Shown here: positions 7,956 through 13,410 of the stretch, in pieces | Position numbering within the stretch: the first letter of the stretch is position 1 | Layout of the letters: every line of letters begins with the position of its first letter | Assembly: GCA_019114885.1 (NCBI GenBank) | Contig: DXEQ01000151.1 | Location: forward strand, 1-13,410 | Length of the DNA stretch: 13,410 nucleotides | From: Candidatus Anaerobutyricum stercoripullorum | Lineage (GTDB): Bacteria > Bacillota > Clostridia > Lachnospirales > Lachnospiraceae | Direction: 5' to 3' | Position numbers and translations under genes: made by a program | The notes under the pieces: generated by a model | What the model was told of the DNA's origin: nothing | The model's database searches: none | Seen by the model: only the letters and a program-made list of their open reading frames with translations

Positions 7956-8621
7956 ATGAGCGCAATCATAGATGAGATTATTGATTCCCTGAAACGGGGA
8001 CAGGGCAAGCGGGTCACGGATCTGGTCAAGATGGCTCTGGAGGAGGGGATTCCCGCCCAGACCATCCTGGAGGACGGATTTCTCGCGGGGATGGGCCAGA
8101 TTGCGGACAAGTTCCGGCGGGAGGAGGTCGGAGTCCCGGAGATCCTGAGCGTGACAAGGGCTCTGGATAAGGGGGTGCAGTCGCTGCGGCGTTATACCGG
8201 GAACACCCATTCCAAAGAAGTGGGCACGGTGGTCCTGGGCACGGTGGAGGGCGATGTGCACGATATCGGCAAGAATCTTGTGAAGATGATGATGGAAAGT
8301 AAAAATATACATGTGGTCGATCTGGGTGTGGATGTTTCGCCGAGAAGATTTCTGGAGGAGGCGATCGCCAGCCGGGCGCAGATTGTCTGCATGAGCGGGA
8401 TCCTGTCCCGGTCGGGGGAGGATATGCGCGCGGTGGTGGAGGCCTTTGAGGACAGAGGCATCCGCAGCCGTGTATATTTTATGGTAGGCGGATATTTTAT
8501 GGACGAGGAGCAGGCCAGGGAAATCGGGGCCGACTGTTATACGGAGGACGCCTGTGCCTGCGCGGAAGAAGCCTATCGGTATCTGATGAAGAAGGGGAGA
8601 AGGAAGAGGTACCAGTCATAG
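7956..8621 (+). CDS. Corrinoid (B12-binding) protein, MtaC/MttC-like
   Basis: This 221-residue protein has the two-domain layout of methyltransferase corrinoid proteins. A helical cap domain spans residues 1-85, and a Rossmann-like B12-binding domain spans about 88-215. DVHDIG (100-105) is the DxHxxG signature, with His102 expected to coordinate cobalt in the base-off/His-on state. Further B12-domain marks are VVDLGVDVSPRRF, SGILSRS and VGGYF. In known systems such proteins shuttle a methyl group between a substrate methyltransferase and a tetrahydrofolate methyltransferase. No methyltransferase or reductive activator gene is in the window, so its partner is unknown. It begins a unit running into the PocR-domain kinase. 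The ribosome binding site GGAGGAG (7945-7951) precedes ATG 7956. Family is confident; role is not. Confidence 0.92.
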   Translation: MSAIIDEIIDSLKRGQGKRVTDLVKMALEEGIPAQTILEDGFLAGMGQIADKFRREEVGVPEILSVTRALDKGVQSLRRYTGNTHSKEVGTVVLGTVEGDVHDIGKNLVKMMMESKNIHVVDLGVDVSPRRFLEEAIASRAQIVCMSGILSRSGEDMRAVVEAFEDRGIRSRVYFMVGGYFMDEEQAREIGADCYTEDACACAEEAYRYLMKKGRRKRYQS

Positions 8622-8629
8622 AGTGCCTG

Positions 8630-8662
8630 CCGGTACATTTTCTGAAAAATGTGCCGGTTTTT
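8630..8662 (+). terminator. Hairpin with U-tract between corrinoid and kinase genes
   Basis: CCGGTACATTTT (8630-8641) pairs with AAAATGTGCCGG (8646-8657), twelve pairs with one G-U, around the loop CTGA. TTTTT follows at 8658-8662. It looks like an intrinsic terminator or attenuator that would lower readthrough into the kinase gene. The second half of the element can refold into a competing stem, described separately. Confidence 0.65.
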
Positions 8663-8675
8663 CAGGAAATGTGCC
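8632..8675 (+). promoter_or_regulatory. Competing 18-bp hairpin (possible antiterminator)
   Basis: Bases 8632-8649 pair with 8658-8675 over 18 consecutive positions, two of them G-U, around the 8-nt loop TGTGCCGG. This stem uses the U-tract and the 5' arm of the terminator hairpin at 8630-8662, so the two folds cannot coexist. The layout suggests attenuation or a transient fold during transcription. No factor that selects between them is identified. Confidence 0.55.
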
Positions 8676-8705
8676 AGTACACTACAGTAGATGGAGGACA
8701 GATCG

Positions 8706-9941
8706 ATGGCAGATAAAAATAATATACGTATTGAAGATGTCATAGATGTGAAAGAACTGCAGAATCTGCAGGATAACTGGGCGAAGGCGACCAATCTTGC
8801 CTTCGTCAGTGTGGACTGCAATGGAACGCCCATAACAAAGTACAGTAATTTTACCCCTTTTTGTGAGAAGCTCCGGAAGTACGACGAATTCCGGGAGAGA
8901 TGCCACTACTGCGACGCCTGCGGCGGCCGCAAGGCCAGAAGGATCGGCCGGGCCTACGCCTATATCTGCCATGCGGGACTGATTGATTTTGCCATACCGA
9001 TCATGATTAAGGGACAGTATGTGGGGGCAATCCTTGCCGGGCAGGTGACCAGCAATGACCTGCAGGATCTGCGGCGGATCGCGCCGGCCACGGAAGGGTG
9101 GAAGGATAACGAGGAGCTCATGGAGCTTTATAAGCAGGTGGCGGTCATGCCGGTGGAGAAGATTCTGGCAGTGGCCCAGATTCTGTGTGACAGCTACAAT
9201 TATTCTGTGGAGAAGCAGTACGCCAGCAAGGTGGACGCGGAGCTTCGGGAGAAGGATCTGAAGCTGATCAAAGAAGAAAAGCTCAGGATCGAGATGGAGA
9301 AGGCGCTTCGGGAGATTGAACTTAAGGCGCTGCATTATCAGATCAATCCGCATTTTCTGTTTAATGTGCTCAATACGATCGGCCGGCTGGCTTTTTTTGA
9401 GAATGCGAAGATGACGGAGGATGTGGTCTATGCATTTTCTGATATGATGCGCTATATCCTGCGCAAGAGCACCCAGCCGCTGAGTTCTCTGGGAGATGAG
9501 ATCGCCTACGTGGTCAATTATCTCAAGATACAGAAGATTCGTCTGGGAAGCCGCCTGCAGTATTCTGTCGACGTGCCGGAGGAGTATTACACCGTGAAGA
9601 TGCCATTTCTCTCGGTGACGACCATCGTGGAGAATTCCATCAAGCACGCGGTGGAGAACCGGGCGTCCGGAGGGACGATCCAGGTGAAGGCGCGTCTGGA
9701 GGGTGGAGACCTGTATGTGGATGTGATCGACGACGGGGACGGTATGGCTCCGGAGAGGATCACCAGCATCCTGCGCGGCGACGCCTACAGGAATGAAAAA
9801 GAGGGGGCCGTCGGCATTTATAATATCAACAACCGTCTGATCCACTGTTTCGGACACGATTACGCCCTCGTGATCGAGAGCGAGAACAAGCCGTCTCAGG
9901 GGACGAAGGTGACCATAAAGGTGCCGTTAAAAATTCAGTAG
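8706..9941 (+). CDS. PocR-domain sensor histidine kinase (LytS/YesM-type)
   Basis: This is a 411-residue cytosolic kinase with no clear membrane segment. Residues about 10-165 form a PocR sensory domain, the fold that detects propanediol or glycerol in Salmonella PocR. It holds cysteines at 53, 66, 69, 72 and 88, and the block YICHAGLIDFAIPI. A charged coiled-coil linker spans about 170-205. The His_kinase block is HYQINPHFLFN, with phospho-accepting His216. An HATPase domain follows, with the N-box VENSIKHAVEN (Asn310), DDGDGM and GAVGIYNINNRL. I chose ATG 8706 because GGAGG (8693-8697) lies 8 nt before it; the earlier in-frame ATG 8691 overlaps that site. The next gene, 15 nt downstream, is its likely partner regulator. 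The ligand is inferred from family and neighbours. Confidence 0.92.
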   Translation: MADKNNIRIEDVIDVKELQNLQDNWAKATNLAFVSVDCNGTPITKYSNFTPFCEKLRKYDEFRERCHYCDACGGRKARRIGRAYAYICHAGLIDFAIPIMIKGQYVGAILAGQVTSNDLQDLRRIAPATEGWKDNEELMELYKQVAVMPVEKILAVAQILCDSYNYSVEKQYASKVDAELREKDLKLIKEEKLRIEMEKALREIELKALHYQINPHFLFNVLNTIGRLAFFENAKMTEDVVYAFSDMMRYILRKSTQPLSSLGDEIAYVVNYLKIQKIRLGSRLQYSVDVPEEYYTVKMPFLSVTTIVENSIKHAVENRASGGTIQVKARLEGGDLYVDVIDDGDGMAPERITSILRGDAYRNEKEGAVGIYNINNRLIHCFGHDYALVIESENKPSQGTKVTIKVPLKIQ

Positions 9942-9956
9942 AAAGGCGGTGGCGTT

Positions 9957-11024
9957 TTGTACCGTATTTTAATTGTGGAGGATGAGGAACTGGAAAGAAC
10001 CTCAATGAAGATATTTCTCGAGGAGAATCTGCCGGATGTGGAGATCGTCGGAGAGGCGAAAAGCGGGTATGAGGCCGTGGAGATGATCGGGAACTGCGAT
10101 ATCAATCTGATCCTGGTGGATATCAACATCCCCGGCATCGACGGCATGGAAGTCATCAAATATGCCAGAAAGAAGCTGCCGCAGGCTGTGATCATCATCA
10201 CCACCGCTTACGATGACTTCAATATCGCCCACAAGGCGATCAAGCTGAAGGTGGATGATTTTCTCCTGAAGCCGATACGCAAAGAGGTGCTCCTTGACTC
10301 GGTCAAGGCCTTTGCCGGAAGGCTCGGGGAAGGCACGCAGACAGACAAGAGTAATAAATTGTTGTCCAGGCTGGAAGTGGAATTAAGAAAGTGCTCTTAT
10401 AAGGCTACTGTAGACCTTTTAAGAGAGTACATAGACCAGTTATATTTAGAACATCACGATGTGAATGTGATCTCCAAGCGCCTGCAGGATCTGGCCAAAA
10501 TGATCGTCCGCACGGCGGAAGAGCTGAATATCAGCGATACGAACGAGCTTGTGATGCAGATGGAGAAGCTGAAGATCAAATATCTTCTTTACAATAATAA
10601 ACATGATGCCTACAACGAGGTGGTCAAGATGGTGGACATCCTCTTTGACAAGATGAACATCAAAGGGAAGCTGTCCGACGGCGGCATGAAGTCCGTTGTG
10701 GACTACATCGAGAGGAATTTGAAGAGAGGCATCAGTCTGGAGGACGTGGCCAACCACGTCAACATCAGCACCTACTATCTCAGCAAGATTTTTAAGAAAG
10801 AGATGGGGGTTAATTTCATCACCTACGTCACGGACCGGAAGATGGACCTGGCGAAGGAGATGCTCGTGAACACCGACATACCGGTGCTTAATATTGCCTT
10901 GGATCTGGCGTACAATGAAGCGAATTACTTCAGTAAGGCTTTCAAAAAGAAAACCGGATTGACGCCGTCTGAGTATAGAGAAAAATACAGGATAAGAAAG
11001 GAGGAGGAAAATGAAACGGTTTAA
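9957..11024 (+). CDS. Response regulator with AraC-type DNA-binding domain
   Basis: This 355-residue YesN-like regulator has a receiver domain at about 1-118: acidic pocket residues E8, D9 and E10, phospho-accepting Asp55 in LILVDINIPG, Thr82/Thr83 in IITTAY and Lys105 in LLKPIR. A helical linker runs from about 120 to 245. The C-terminal AraC domain with two helix-turn-helix motifs spans about 250-345, with ISLEDVANHVNISTYYLSK and EANYFSKAFKKKTGLTPSEY. Translation starts at TTG (9957-9959) behind a weak AAAGG site (9942-9946), 15 nt after the kinase stop, so it is probably coupled to kinase translation. It likely activates the shell promoter near 12311, by analogy with PocR in Salmonella. 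The last 14 nt overlap the alcohol dehydrogenase start. Confidence 0.93.
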   Translation: MYRILIVEDEELERTSMKIFLEENLPDVEIVGEAKSGYEAVEMIGNCDINLILVDINIPGIDGMEVIKYARKKLPQAVIIITTAYDDFNIAHKAIKLKVDDFLLKPIRKEVLLDSVKAFAGRLGEGTQTDKSNKLLSRLEVELRKCSYKATVDLLREYIDQLYLEHHDVNVISKRLQDLAKMIVRTAEELNISDTNELVMQMEKLKIKYLLYNNKHDAYNEVVKMVDILFDKMNIKGKLSDGGMKSVVDYIERNLKRGISLEDVANHVNISTYYLSKIFKKEMGVNFITYVTDRKMDLAKEMLVNTDIPVLNIALDLAYNEANYFSKAFKKKTGLTPSEYREKYRIRKEEENETV

Positions 11025-12165
11025 GCTTTCCACTGAAGTGCTTTTCAGTGAGGATGCCATTGATGCCCTGCTTGAAGTGAAGGATGTGAACGCGGTTCTG
11101 ATCACAGACAAGTTCATGGTGGATTCAGGAATGGCGGATATGATTCTTAAAAAGTTATCGAACTGTAATTCAGTTTCCGTGTTCAGCGAGGTTATTCCTG
11201 ACCCGCCGATGGATTTGATTGAGAGAGGAATTGATTTCCTTCAGGACAAGGAGTGCGACGTGGTTGTCGCCCTGGGAGGTGGCTCCTCCATCGACGCGGC
11301 GAAGGCGATCGTCTTCATGGCCAGAAAGATCGAGCTTGCACAGAATCCGGAGAGCACAAAGAAAATAAAGCTGATTGCCCTCCCGACCACCAGCGGAACC
11401 GGTTCCGAGGTAACGCAGTTTGCGGTGGTTACCGATTCGAAGACGGGAGTGAAGATTCCTCTGATCGACGAGAGTCTGATGCCGGATATCGCGATCCTCG
11501 ATCCGGAACTGGTAAAATCAGCTCCGCCATTTATCACAGCGGATACCGGAATGGACGTGATCACTCACGCCATCGAGGCATATGTATCCGAGACGGCCAG
11601 CGATTGTTCCGACTGTCTGGCGGAGAAGGCTGCGGAGCTTGCCTTTGAGTTTCTGCCGCGGGCATACCGCAACGGCTATGACATCAAGGCGAGAGACAAG
11701 ATGCACAGAGCTTCCTGTCTGGCAGGTATGGCATTCAGCCTCGTAAATCTTGGCCTGAACCATGGTATCGCGCATGCTTTGGGCGCCATCTTCCATATTC
11801 CGCACGGCCGGGCCAACGCCCTCGTGCTTCCGCATGTCATCTACTTTAACGCGGATATGGACAGAGAGGCGGCAAAACACAGCAACGATTCCGCCAAGAA
11901 ATATCAGCGCCTTGCCCGTATCGTGGGACTGCCGGCGCCAACGGTCAAGGTCGGCGTATCCAACCTGATCTCTGAGATCAACCGTCTTCTCAAATACATG
12001 GACCGCCCGATGTGCATCACAGAATGCGGCGTTACCCTGGAAGAGTTTGAGGCAAACAGAGACGAGATCGTACGCCGGGCACTGGCTGACGCATGTACCC
12101 AGGCGAACCCGAGAAAGGTTACTGCAGACGATGTCAACAGAATCCTTGATCACATTGCAAAATAA
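11011..12165 (+). CDS. Iron-containing alcohol dehydrogenase, PduQ-like
   Basis: This 384-residue group III dehydrogenase reduces an aldehyde to an alcohol with NADH. The cofactor loop is ALGGGSSIDAAKAI (residues 87-100), followed by PTTSGTGSEVTQF (125-137). Iron ligands are Asp182 and His186 in GMDVITHAIEA, His251 in NHGIAHALGAIFH and His265 in PHGRANALVLPH. His255 fits the catalytic position known in FucO. A very strong ribosome binding site, AAGGAGG (10998-11004), lies within the end of the regulator gene, and the reading frames overlap by 14 nt. Its place beside pduA and pduB suggests the 1-propanol dehydrogenase role (PduQ), which recycles NADH inside the compartment. The family also holds FucO, EutG and butanol dehydrogenases, so substrate is inferred from context and I give no symbol. 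Confidence 0.9.
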   Translation: MKRFKLSTEVLFSEDAIDALLEVKDVNAVLITDKFMVDSGMADMILKKLSNCNSVSVFSEVIPDPPMDLIERGIDFLQDKECDVVVALGGGSSIDAAKAIVFMARKIELAQNPESTKKIKLIALPTTSGTGSEVTQFAVVTDSKTGVKIPLIDESLMPDIAILDPELVKSAPPFITADTGMDVITHAIEAYVSETASDCSDCLAEKAAELAFEFLPRAYRNGYDIKARDKMHRASCLAGMAFSLVNLGLNHGIAHALGAIFHIPHGRANALVLPHVIYFNADMDREAAKHSNDSAKKYQRLARIVGLPAPTVKVGVSNLISEINRLLKYMDRPMCITECGVTLEEFEANRDEIVRRALADACTQANPRKVTADDVNRILDHIAK

Positions 12166-12310
12166 TAGACATAGGGGGCGGAATTGTTTTGCAGTTCCAC
12201 CGGAAAAATGTCAACAAAGTATCATGTCGAAGATTGGCGTTCTGAATATTGTGTATATTTAAAGGCTAAAAATTATAGGAAAACGCCAAGTAATTTTGTG
12301 AAAGTTGCTA
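12166..12310. other. Gap upstream of the shell genes
   Basis: This is the first part of a 226-bp gap. It holds no coding frame with a ribosome binding site and no convincing terminator after the dehydrogenase gene. It holds the inverted repeat listed next. I saw no B12-box. Confidence 0.5.
12234..12289. promoter_or_regulatory. Inverted repeat TTGGCGTT/AACGCCAA, candidate operator
   Basis: TTGGCGTT (12234-12241) and AACGCCAA (12282-12289) are exact inverted copies separated by 40 bp. The right copy touches the expected -35 position of the promoter at 12311. Such spacing suits an activator bound at both sites, and the AraC-type regulator encoded upstream is the obvious candidate. No binding evidence exists here. 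Confidence 0.45.
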
Positions 12311-12316
12311 TATAAT
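12307..12316 (+). promoter_or_regulatory. Shell-operon promoter -10, probably activator-dependent
   Basis: TATAAT at 12311-12316 is a perfect -10, with TG at 12306-12307 just upstream. The -35 position for a 17-bp spacer reads AAGTAA (12288-12293), far from TTGACA. A good -10 without a -35 is typical of activator-dependent promoters. Transcription would start near 12323, giving a 5' leader of about 70 nt to pduA. Confidence 0.6.
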
Positions 12317-12345
12317 GATACTATCCTGTAAATCAACCAAAGGTA

Positions 12346-12366
12346 GTCTGTCCTATCCAGACAGAC
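12346..12366 (+). promoter_or_regulatory. Stem-loop in the pduA 5' leader
   Basis: GTCTGTC (12346-12352) pairs perfectly with GACAGAC (12360-12366) around a 7-nt loop. It lies 26 nt before the pduA start and close to the predicted 5' end of the transcript. A five-T run follows only after a 5-nt gap (12372-12376), so it is a weak terminator candidate; protection of the mRNA or attenuation are other options. Confidence 0.5.
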
Positions 12367-12391
12367 AAGAATTTTTATAAGGAGGTCAATT

Positions 12392-12664
12392 ATGCAGAAA
12401 GAAGCTTTAGGAATGATTGAAACCAAAGGTTTGGTTGGCGCAATCGAAGCAGCCGATTCCATGGTTAAATCAGCAAACGTAACACTGGTGGGATATGAGA
12501 AAATCGGATCAGGTTTAGTTACTGTAATGGTTAGAGGTGACGTAGGAGCTGTTAAGGCATCTGTTGACGCCGGCACAGTTGCTGCTGACAAAGTAGGTAC
12601 TGTTGTATCCAGCCATGTAATCCCAAGACCACATACAGACGTAGAAAAGATCTTACCACAATAA
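12392..12664 (+). CDS. pduA: Microcompartment hexameric shell protein (BMC-H)
   Basis: This 90-residue single BMC-domain protein forms the hexagonal tiles of the compartment shell. It closely resembles Salmonella PduA and PduJ from memory: EALGMIETKGLVGAIEAAD, MVKSANVTLVGYEKIGSG, RGDVGAVKASVDAG and HVIPRPHTDVEKILP. The pore loop KIGSG (residues 37-41) keeps Ser40, which in PduA lines the pore that passes propanediol. The position directly before pduB is the PduA place in known pdu operons, but the sequence also resembles PduJ. The ribosome binding site AAGGAGG (12379-12385) is ideal. Codons end more often in A or T than in the regulator genes upstream, as expected for a strongly expressed structural protein. 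Confidence 0.95.
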   Translation: MQKEALGMIETKGLVGAIEAADSMVKSANVTLVGYEKIGSGLVTVMVRGDVGAVKASVDAGTVAADKVGTVVSSHVIPRPHTDVEKILPQ

Positions 12665-12707
12665 GTTTAGTCCTAGTCTGATCAATTATTAATGGAGGTA
12701 TAATTCA

Positions 12708-13410
12708 ATGAAAGATGAAATGATGGCTAAAATCATGGACGAAGTTATGAAAAAAATGGGTGGCACTCAGGCTGAAAGTGCTTTCGCTAATGATACAACT
12801 ATCGCAGCTCCGACTCCTAAGGGAATCAACGAGGACCTCTGCGGATTAACTGAGTACGTTGGAACAGCTTTAGGCCACACAATCGGTCTTGTTATTGCTA
12901 ACCTTGACTACAGTGTTCATGAATTACTGAAAATCGATCCTAAATATCGTTCTATCGGTATTATTTCCGACCGTGTTGGTGCAGGCCCACAGATCTTCGC
13001 ATGTGACGAAGCAGTAAAAGCTACAAATACAGAGATCGTTCTCTGCGAGTGCCCAAGAGATACAGAAGGCGGCGCAGGACATGGTTCCCTGACAATCTTC
13101 GGTGCTGAGGACGTTTCCGATGCAAGAAGAGCTGTTGAGGTTGCATTAAGCTTTGTTGAGAAACAGATGGGTGATGTATACGGCAACTCCGCTGGACATC
13201 TGGAGTTCCAGTACACAGCACGTGCTTCCTACTGCTTAGAGAAAGCATTCGGCGCTGTTGTTGGTAAAGCATTCGGTATCACCGTAGGCGCTCCTGCTGG
13301 TATCGGTATCGTATTAGCGGATACAGCTGCTAAGACTGCTACAATTGATCCTATCGCTATCGCTACACCAGGTAACGGCGGAACATCCTTCTCCAACGAG
13401 GTTAACTTCT
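12708..13410 (+). CDS. pduB: Microcompartment shell protein PduB (tandem BMC-T), 3' end cut
   Basis: This frame begins at ATG 12708 after GGAGG (12694-12698) and stays open to the window edge, giving 234 codons plus one base. PduB is a trimeric shell protein with two fused BMC domains. An amphipathic N-terminal helix (MKDEMMAKIMDEVMKKMG) and a variable linker (about 19-40) precede domain 1 (about 45-135). Domain 2 starts at about 155. Matches to Salmonella PduB as I recall it include YRSIGI, VGAGPQIFACDEAVKATNTE, PRDTEGGAGHGSL, QYTARASY and GTSFSNE. The family is about 270 residues, so about 35-40 are missing. In Salmonella the N-terminal extension ties shell to enzyme core. It lies 43 nt after pduA, in one operon. 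Confidence 0.95.
   Translation, partial: MKDEMMAKIMDEVMKKMGGTQAESAFANDTTIAAPTPKGINEDLCGLTEYVGTALGHTIGLVIANLDYSVHELLKIDPKYRSIGIISDRVGAGPQIFACDEAVKATNTEIVLCECPRDTEGGAGHGSLTIFGAEDVSDARRAVEVALSFVEKQMGDVYGNSAGHLEFQYTARASYCLEKAFGAVVGKAFGITVGAPAGIGIVLADTAAKTATIDPIAIATPGNGGTSFSNEVNF

Noticed and set aside
8691..8705. Upstream in-frame ATG for the kinase
   Set aside because: This ATG overlaps the GGAGG that is ideally spaced for ATG 8706, and no good ribosome binding site precedes it.
8682..9857. Open frame of 391 codons on the minus strand across the kinase gene
   Set aside because: It is the antisense shadow of a confident PocR-domain histidine kinase, and its protein has no recognisable motif.
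12179..12199. Terminator after the alcohol dehydrogenase gene
   Set aside because: GGAATTG/CAGTTCC pairs poorly with a mismatch and is not followed by a T-run.
12278..12291. Catabolite-repression (cre-like) site around GGAAAACGCCAAG
   Set aside because: Only the central AAAACGC resembles the cre consensus; the right half lacks the needed symmetry.
12323..12391. ANTAR-type dual hairpin as in ethanolamine loci
   Set aside because: Only one stem-loop is present, and the encoded regulator has an AraC DNA-binding domain, not ANTAR.

Overview
The window looks like chromosomal DNA of an anaerobic Firmicute, most likely Lachnospiraceae (Clostridia). The reasons are strong AGGAGG ribosome binding sites, occasional TTG starts, a T-box leader in front of ileS, moderate GC with AT-rich intergenic regions, and the mix of gene families. 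This placement is an inference from style, not from a database match. No rRNA, tRNA, insertion sequence or CRISPR array was seen.

Layout. (1) 1-1564, minus strand: a two-gene unit, a small membrane-anchored SH3-like protein followed by pncB (nicotinate phosphoribosyltransferase, cut by the window edge). The stop of the first gene lies inside the ribosome binding site of the second. (2) 1565-2036: divergent control region with a candidate minus-strand promoter, a near-consensus plus-strand promoter (TTGACA-17-TATGAT) and an isoleucine-type T-box leader ending in a terminator. (3) 2037-7645: ileS (1051 aa, of the long eukaryote-like IleRS2 type) and glgP (glycogen phosphorylase), 17 bp apart and probably cotranscribed, then a long layered terminator. 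(4) 7754-13410: an accessory locus that leads into a bacterial microcompartment operon: an orphan corrinoid (B12-binding) protein, a PocR-domain histidine kinase, an AraC-type response regulator, a PduQ-like iron alcohol dehydrogenase, then the shell genes pduA (BMC-H) and pduB (BMC-T, cut by the window edge).

How region 4 may work (inference). The cytosolic kinase senses a small ligand, perhaps a diol, through its PocR domain and phosphorylates the AraC-type regulator. The regulator would then activate the shell promoter, which has a perfect TATAAT but no good -35 and carries an 8-bp inverted repeat (TTGGCGTT/AACGCCAA) upstream. PduA and PduB would build the shell, and the alcohol dehydrogenase would reduce the aldehyde made inside while regenerating NAD+. 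The signature enzyme (B12 diol dehydratase or a glycyl-radical enzyme) lies beyond the right edge, so the substrate is not proven. The least explained parts are the corrinoid protein with no methyltransferase beside it, and a pair of mutually exclusive hairpins between it and the kinase gene.
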